DNA from: Gnetum montanum
Lineage: Eukaryota; Streptophyta; Gnetopsida; Gnetales; Gnetaceae
NCBI GenBank assembly: GCA_015680685.1
Contig: MNCI01014914.1
Span: 57,674-97,333, forward strand
Direction of reading: 5' to 3'
Length of the DNA: 39,660 nucleotides
Positions 34,930 through 39,660 of the stretch are shown piece after piece. The translations under genes were made by a program, and so were the position numbers. How positions within the stretch are numbered: the first letter of the stretch is position 1; each line of letters starts with the position of its first letter. The notes under the pieces are model-generated. The model was not told the origin of the DNA. It saw only the letters and a list, made by a program, of their open reading frames with translations, and did not search any database.

Positions 34930-35542
34930 GTAGTATGCAGCGTATACGCTTCAATGGATGGCGTATAGTGACAGCGTATATAGCGTATATGGTCAGCGTA
35001 GGCGTTGAGCGTAGACGAGTCTACGGCGTAAGTGGCTCAGCGTATACGCGAGACAGTGTACAGCGTAGAGGTACAGCGTAAAAAAGGGTGCAGCGTAAGC
35101 AAGTCAGCGTAAGACAAGGCTCAGCGTAAAAGTGAGAAGCGTAAAACAAGCTCGGCGTAAGACAGGACACAGCGTAAACCAGTTGTAGCGTGAAAACAGG
35201 GGAGCGTAAAAAACAAGGGAGTGTAAACTGGACTCGGCGTAAACAAGGTTCAGCATAAACGAGGCTCAGCGTAACAATGCAGGGTGTAAACTATGATAGC
35301 GTAAACGATGCACAACGTAAAAGCAAAGCTCAGCGTAAACAAGGTAGCGTATGGCTTTTAGAGAATTTTTACGAGGGGGCGTAAATACTGAACAGCGTAG
35401 ATGCTGAACAGTTACAGACTCAGGTTTTAGGCTGGGCGGCATAACCACTAAAGGGTTTCAGCAGGGAGCAGCGTGCAGTTAGCGGCGTAGACGCTTAACA
35501 GCGTAAACGCCGGGAAATTTGCAGACAAGGGTTTTAGGAGGG
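34930..35542 (-). repeat. 5' leader of the Tat element, filled with GCGTAAAC motifs
   Basis: Between the primer site and the gag frame, plus-strand AGCGTAAAC, CAGCGTAAA and GCGTATACGC copies follow each other every 12-25 bp. No reading frame is credible here. The same family fills U3 and the block at 25260-26490. Confidence 0.75.
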
Positions 35543-35558
35543 CCTCCTTCTAGCGCCA
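35543..35558 (-). other. Primer binding site of the Tat element
   Basis: TGGCGCTAGAAGGAGG on the minus strand starts five bases after the 5' LTR end. TGG matches the CCA end of a tRNA. The tRNA species was not determined. Confidence 0.75.
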
Positions 35559-35563
35559 ATTTC

Positions 35564-36787
35564 TATACCACCTGAAATCATCGGTCTCCAGCTGGAAGGA
35601 AAAACAGAGGCCGCGGGATCGCAGGACGCGTACAGAAGACCCTGCCTTCGCCTGAGGGCGAACTGGAATGCGACAAAGGCAGAGTACCTTGGGTGGTCCG
35701 CACGCAGATCAGACAAGGATTTCCTCGCGCATACGCAAAATGCTAATACGCTGGATTATGCGTAAACGATGTGCGGGCGTAGATAAGGCAACAGAACAGC
35801 GTAAAGCGTAAATGGATGCAAACGAAGCGTGAGCGTAAATAGGCGTAAACAATTCGTGGGACAAATTGACATAAAACTGTAAAAGAACTTATGCAGCAAA
35901 TGTAAACAATGATATTGCAGAGTCAAAGTACAGTGCACCAGTCTAACGCAGTCGTGTGGGAACACAAGGCGGACGAAAAGCCCCGGCGTATACAGGGATG
36001 ACTCTGGTTCGCAGGGCAGGCGGAGCGTAGAGAGTATCCGTAGCGTACAACGCTTCCAGTGTAAGAGGGTTTCAGCTCTGGTGCGCAGCGTAAATGTTCT
36101 CTGGTATGCTCCGGGATTTTGCCAACCGACCTGGTTAAAGTGAAAAAATGGGATTTTTATACAGGTTGTTACGCTAGACTCGGGTTGGGCGACACGTGGC
36201 GCGTTGACCAAGTGCACACAATTTACAAATGTACAATATTACAAGTGTTGGGTGTATACGCCGTATCAGGTCGGCGTATACGTTGGGCGTATACGCTGGG
36301 CGTATACGTTGGGCGTATACGCTGGGCGTATACGCTGGGTGTGCTGAGCGTGTGAACTTGGGTGAAGATGCTGTGCTGGCGTACACGCTGGGCGTATATG
36401 CTGATGGATGCTGGCATACACGCTGGGCGTATACGTTGAAGGGTGTCCACTTGCTTCAATCCTTGTTCTTTGATGTTGTCTTCAGGCTGTCATTGGAGAT
36501 TCTGTCGTTGAGCGTGTGCATCTGCAGTACCAGGGCGTACACGCTGGGGTGCCAGGCGTATACGCTGTAGGTGTCAGGCGTATATGCTGGGCGTATACGC
36601 TGTAGGTATGAGCTTGGGCGTATACGCTAGGCGTCTATGCCTGGGGATGTACACTTAGTGAAAATGTAGCCTTTTGTCCTCCAAAGTTGTAATGTGTAAC
36701 GCCAACTGTAGCCACAGTTGCCTGTGGGTCGCAGGGACCTGCTTTTTTGCTGGGGAAGTGCAAAGCTCGGAATTTTGTGGTGTTTCA
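35564..36787 (-). mobile_element. 5' LTR of the Tat element
   Basis: It runs TATACCACC ... GTGTTTCA on the plus strand (1224 bp); the terminal TG of the other copy is TA here. The minus-strand TATA box (CTGTATAAAAATCC, about 36151-36164) splits it into about 620 bp of U3 and about 560 bp of R-U5. It is complete, unlike the gapped 3' copy. Confidence 0.9.
36243..36640. repeat. GCGTATACGC array in U3 of the 5' LTR
   Basis: Five tandem 13-bp GCGTATACG(C/T)TGG units occupy 36274-36338, one more than in the other LTR, followed by spaced copies up to about 36640. The array begins about 80 bp upstream of the minus-strand TATA box. Confidence 0.85.
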
Positions 36788-36792
36788 AAATC
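36788..36792. other. Target site duplication, right copy (AAATC)
   Basis: Identical to 18933-18937 and directly adjacent to the LTR end. Confidence 0.9.
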
Positions 36793-39410
36793 AAAGGAAC
36801 TCCCAGATCAATTCTCTTTGTAGGGAGTGGTCCTACCTTGATCCAATCAGTGATGATTTCAATTAGCATGACAACTTGTATGTTTGGGCTTGAGGATGAT
36901 GGAAGCTTATCAATAGTAAGAAGATTTGTTTTAGGAGAAGTTAGTCTAGATAAGGCTCCAATTCTACTAGCCTTCTCTAGACTCATCCTAAAAAAGGGCA
37001 TTTCTTTATTTGGCCCTTAGTGTTGCTAGTAAGATCTTCTATCTATACGTTCATTACCCTTACAACTCTCTTCTACTATGACTATGATGGTAGCTCCCCT
37101 TACATCATGGGCGGTGGCACTTATGGCAAAGGATTTGAATTGGGATTTGGAAAATCAACTACTTGTGGATGCACATACAAGTCTGAATTCATCCTTTATG
37201 GTGTCAATCGATGGTATTCTAGCAAATAATGCTATGGAGTTTGAATAGTCACATTTGTTGGTAAGACTAGACATTGGACATAGTATCCATAAGGATCAAG
37301 TTGTCTATATGGATACTATTGGCTCAATGATGGCATGGCCCATAATTGAAGCTATTGCTCTTGTTGATGGTATTACTCCTACAACTGTGACAACGCTCCA
37401 CTAGAATAATACATTAGTTGGGGTTTTTGTCTATAGTTACCTTAAGGATAAGGTAATTGTTTAGGCATTTGTTTCTAAATAAATTTGGGATTGAGTGCGT
37501 ATGCCCTCATTTTTTGCAAATATTCCATGATTGGAGAACATCCCTTAGGATGTTCATACTAGCATACATTATAATCTTCATCACTTGTGAAGCTGGTGTC
37601 TGAGCACTTAGCCTCTAAAGCAACTTTGCCTTTGCATCCAAGTTCTTTCTTTCTTCTTCTTCTTCTTCTTCTTCTTCTTCTTCTTCTTCCAAGTTGTCTC
37701 TACCTTAGTTGCAATGTCACTTACAAACTTCTAGATTAGTAAAGTCTTTTGCTAGATGACATCATCCAAGGTTTTGTCCTCTTGTTTGTTACATATTCAT
37801 ACATCCCTCTTCTAGATTGATGGATTTCTGTTGTACTCATTAGTTAATTTCCTTTTTTCTGAGTTCTCCTTCTTCTTTTGCCACTTGGTCAATCAGTCTT
37901 TGAATACGATGGGAAAATCAATTCTAATAGTCTTCCTTGGGCATAAACCCTAAGGTTCTCTCTAGTTTTACTTCTCAGCCCAGCTATGATGTGCCTAAGC
38001 TATTCATTTGATGAAAATTTGTGGCCTAGGAATCTATGCAACAGTGAATAATATCTACCCATTATCACATCAAGGGTTTCATGAGTCCCTTATTTCCAAG
38101 CTTGGATTTGCTTTTTTAAATTTGACACTCATGAATAGGTCTAGTATTTTTCATTAAATATTTCAAGCATAGTACTCTAGCATCTAATGGATTCAGGTTC
38201 TAGTAACCTATACCAGCTTTTTTCTTTCTTCACAAGTGTTCTAGGAAAATAGCTTCAATTTCTGCCAATCACTCTCTATGTTTTGAAGGGCACAAGCATC
38301 ATGGATTACTTGAAGGTGATGTTTTGAATTTACATTGTAACCACCTTCAAATCATTGCATGTTTTTCATGTCTAGTCATTTAATATTAATCATGCTTGGT
38401 TGATATGTAGATAAGTTCCTGAATATTAATCATGCTTCAGGTTGCCATAAGGGATTCATCATCGTGATTGAGTTTGTATGCTCTATTGCAGTGGTGACCC
38501 CTTCTATGCTCATGCTTCTCTTGATCCTATCTTTTGTCTCTTCATCTTCTTCATTCATACTCTTCATCTCTTGAATCAGAGTACCTTGAATATCATTCAT
38601 GATGATGCTGATGAGTACTTGTGTTGTCTCTTGTCAAAGTCCTCTAATGATTGTGATGAGGTTGATGAGGCAACAGTAGAATGGTGCTAGTTGGTTCTCC
38701 TTTCATGATTCTTATATGTTTCTCTATAAGATTCAACAAGAGCCCTTGGCCTAAAGTCTTGTTTGTATCTTGAGTTAGTAGTATCCCCTTATGTGTCTCC
38801 ACTAGAGTAGAATGAAGTTGGGCTTTGACAAGTTCCTCTAATTTAATGATAGGTGTTTTGACCACTCCTCATGGTTCTAGTGGAGTTGTTCTAAAATGAA
38901 TTGATCAACATCAAGTTCTTCTATGAAAACAAAAGTGTTTTCCTACTTCCCTTTGCTATGTATATGTTTGATCTCCATGGCAGCATCTATTCTCATTTTC
39001 TCCTTTGTGATTCATAGGGTTTGGTCATGTGTTGAGTCACATGATAGCCTTCCTGAATCTAGTCTAAATGCATTCCCATTAGAGTAGTTTGTAGCATGTT
39101 TAGTGCTGCACATTCTAGAGGCAAGACTATGTTTCCTTGCATGTCTCTCCACCTCATTTTATTTGTCTTGATGGAAGATGAAAGTAAAGTTTGGATGGTA
39201 CAGATCAATGTGAACATAAGTGATTCATATCTGCATTGGCATCCCCCATTCTTCTTCATCAATGATTCTATCACTACTTCTTGTCTCCTTAGTAGATGAT
39301 GGTTGATCATTATGTGAATCCATATTATAGTTTTTAGATGGTTTTTTTTAAAAGTGTGCTTTACTTATAGTTGTTAGTTTGACTTTGAGTTTCAAATACA
39401 ATGAACTTTG
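36793..39410 (-). pseudogene. gag: Decayed gag and protease N-terminus of the old element
   Basis: Reading leftward from the right LTR, the region contains a gag-type segment around 38350-37900. Pieces such as LEPESIRC, LEIFNEKY, HETLDVIMGRYYSLLHRF and LRHIIAGLRSKTRENLRVY match the usual plant Ty3/gypsy gag order (W..L...SI..W, FNEKY, ETL..F..R, LR..I.GL). The intact 125-codon frame at 37001-36627 covers the region before the protease active site and reads RIDLGVPL at the insertion point. Stops and frameshifts are frequent. A poly-GAA run (37654-37690) probably encoded Glu in the linker. Confidence 0.6.
37654..37690. repeat. (CTT)n microsatellite
   Basis: About eleven CTT units in the plus strand, inside the decayed gag of the old element. 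Confidence 0.9.
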
Positions 39411-39441
39411 AAAAGTCAATTACTTAGCATAACATTTACAT

Positions 39442-39460
39442 GTCCTCGACAACAACACCA
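39442..39460 (-). other. Primer binding site of the old element, Asp tRNA type
   Basis: TGGTGTTGTTGTCGAGGAC on the minus strand next to the LTR. It differs from the Asp-tRNA site typical of Athila/Tat elements (TGGCGCCGTTGCCGGGGA) only by C-to-T and G-to-A changes. Confidence 0.5.
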
Positions 39461-39461
39461 A

Positions 39462-39660
39462 TGATGAGTGATGGACTATAAAACACCCAACCATATAAGA
39501 TACGAGTGTTCATGCACAATCCCAGTTGAATTCTATGAACAAGGCAATGTAATTATCCTAGTAATTGATTAGAGTTCATGATAGTTGTCTTCCTATGTGA
39601 GCTAGTAAAGTTGATATGTATGGTTTAACTCACAATGAGGTATATGATAGTTGATGTTGT
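39462..39660 (-). mobile_element. 5' LTR of the old element, cut by the window end
   Basis: TGATGAGTGATGG and the following about 200 bp match 12187-12395 with scattered changes, in the same orientation. The rest of the LTR lies beyond the window. Confidence 0.7.

Larger units (their letters stand above)
18938..36787 (-). mobile_element. Tat-lineage Ty3/gypsy LTR retrotransposon, 17,850 bp
   Basis: A full-length element: two LTRs in direct orientation, a 5-bp target duplication, a primer site, a polypurine tract, a gag-protease frame and a pol frame ordered RT, RNase H, second RNase H, integrase. Integrase after RNase H defines Ty3/gypsy, and the extra archaeal-type RNase H is diagnostic of plant Tat elements (family knowledge). 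gag-pro and pol are in different frames and separated by about 5.7 kb, as in Ogre-type members that splice out an intron there. The gap holds an opposite-strand gene. A hand comparison of the first 257 bp of the LTRs gives about 19 differences, nearly all transitions, so the insertion is not recent. Coding frames carry C-to-T-type stops and the copy is inactive. Confidence 0.9.
12187..39660 (-). mobile_element. Old minus-strand LTR retrotransposon interrupted by the Tat element
   Basis: The left LTR (12187-13096) and the start of the right LTR (39462 to window end) are direct repeats. Examples are AACAC(C)CAACCATAT, GGTAATGTAATTAT and TATGGTTTAACTCAC, all present in both. Reading leftward from the right LTR there is a primer site, a decayed gag, and a protease frame cut at 36787/18938 by the 17.85-kb insertion. 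Past the cut lie a spacer, an accessory ORF with an internal promoter, a polypurine tract and the 3' LTR. Without the insertion the visible part is about 9.6 kb. I see no reverse transcriptase, RNase H or integrase, so it looks non-autonomous. It is related to the element at 1755-5890. Confidence 0.65.

Noticed and set aside
34820-34954. Extension of gag-pro upstream of ATG 34819
   Set aside because: The frame is open, but it begins without ATG and runs into the GCGTATACGC leader repeats. It may still encode a few codons.
36243-36640. Array considered as a CRISPR or satellite
   Set aside because: Units are 13 bp, directly adjacent, lack unique spacers, lie in U3 of an LTR, and the genome is eukaryotic.
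1-39660. tRNA, rRNA and other structured RNA genes
   Set aside because: None recognised on either strand; tRNA-like words are primer binding sites of retroelements.

Overview
The window is nuclear DNA of a land plant, probably one with a large, repeat-rich genome. It consists of nested LTR retrotransposons in AT-rich, long-methylated sequence. Introns have plant-like GT..AG borders, the retroelement lineages are plant-specific, and many in-frame stops are of the CAG-to-TAG type expected from CHG methylation decay. A gymnosperm would fit the element size and decay, but the species cannot be fixed from the sequence. I see no operons, tRNA, rRNA or CRISPR.

Layout. 1-330 is a minus-strand LTR fragment. 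1755-5890 is the 3' part of a decayed plus-strand element: an LTR-like internal promoter, an accessory ORF, a polypurine tract and a 3' LTR. 5971-6494 is an unrelated LTR with an initiator-Met-type primer site. It is followed at 6753-8148 by a decayed six-exon gene on the opposite strand. 8600-12186 holds short repeats and no recognisable gene. 12187 to the window end is one old minus-strand element related to the one at 1755-5890. It has both LTRs (the right one cut by the window), an Asp-tRNA-like primer site, a decayed gag, a decayed protease and a 3' accessory ORF with an LTR-like promoter. I find no reverse transcriptase or integrase in it.

A 17,850-bp Ty3/gypsy element of the Tat lineage (18938-36787, minus strand) is inserted inside the protease frame of that older element, with a perfect 5-bp target duplication (AAATC). 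It has about 1.2-kb LTRs, a primer site, a polypurine tract, a long gag-protease frame, and a pol frame with reverse transcriptase, a first RNase H, a second archaeal-type RNase H and integrase. gag-pro and pol are separated by about 5.7 kb, the place where Ogre-type Tat elements carry an intron.

The main discovery lies in that gap: a complete gene on the opposite strand (25557-30156) with its own TATA box, eight exons and seven GT..AG introns. The exons join in one frame of 1066 codons, interrupted only by five stops, each one transition away from a sense codon. The N-terminal part resembles an FCP1/NIF phosphatase fold without its catalytic residues; the C-terminal part is coiled coil. Because it is antisense to the element's genomic RNA, its introns would not be spliced before reverse transcription, which explains their survival. 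Two element-specific noncoding motif families (a 20-bp AGTTTA motif and a GCGTATACGC motif) mark the noncoding parts of the same element.
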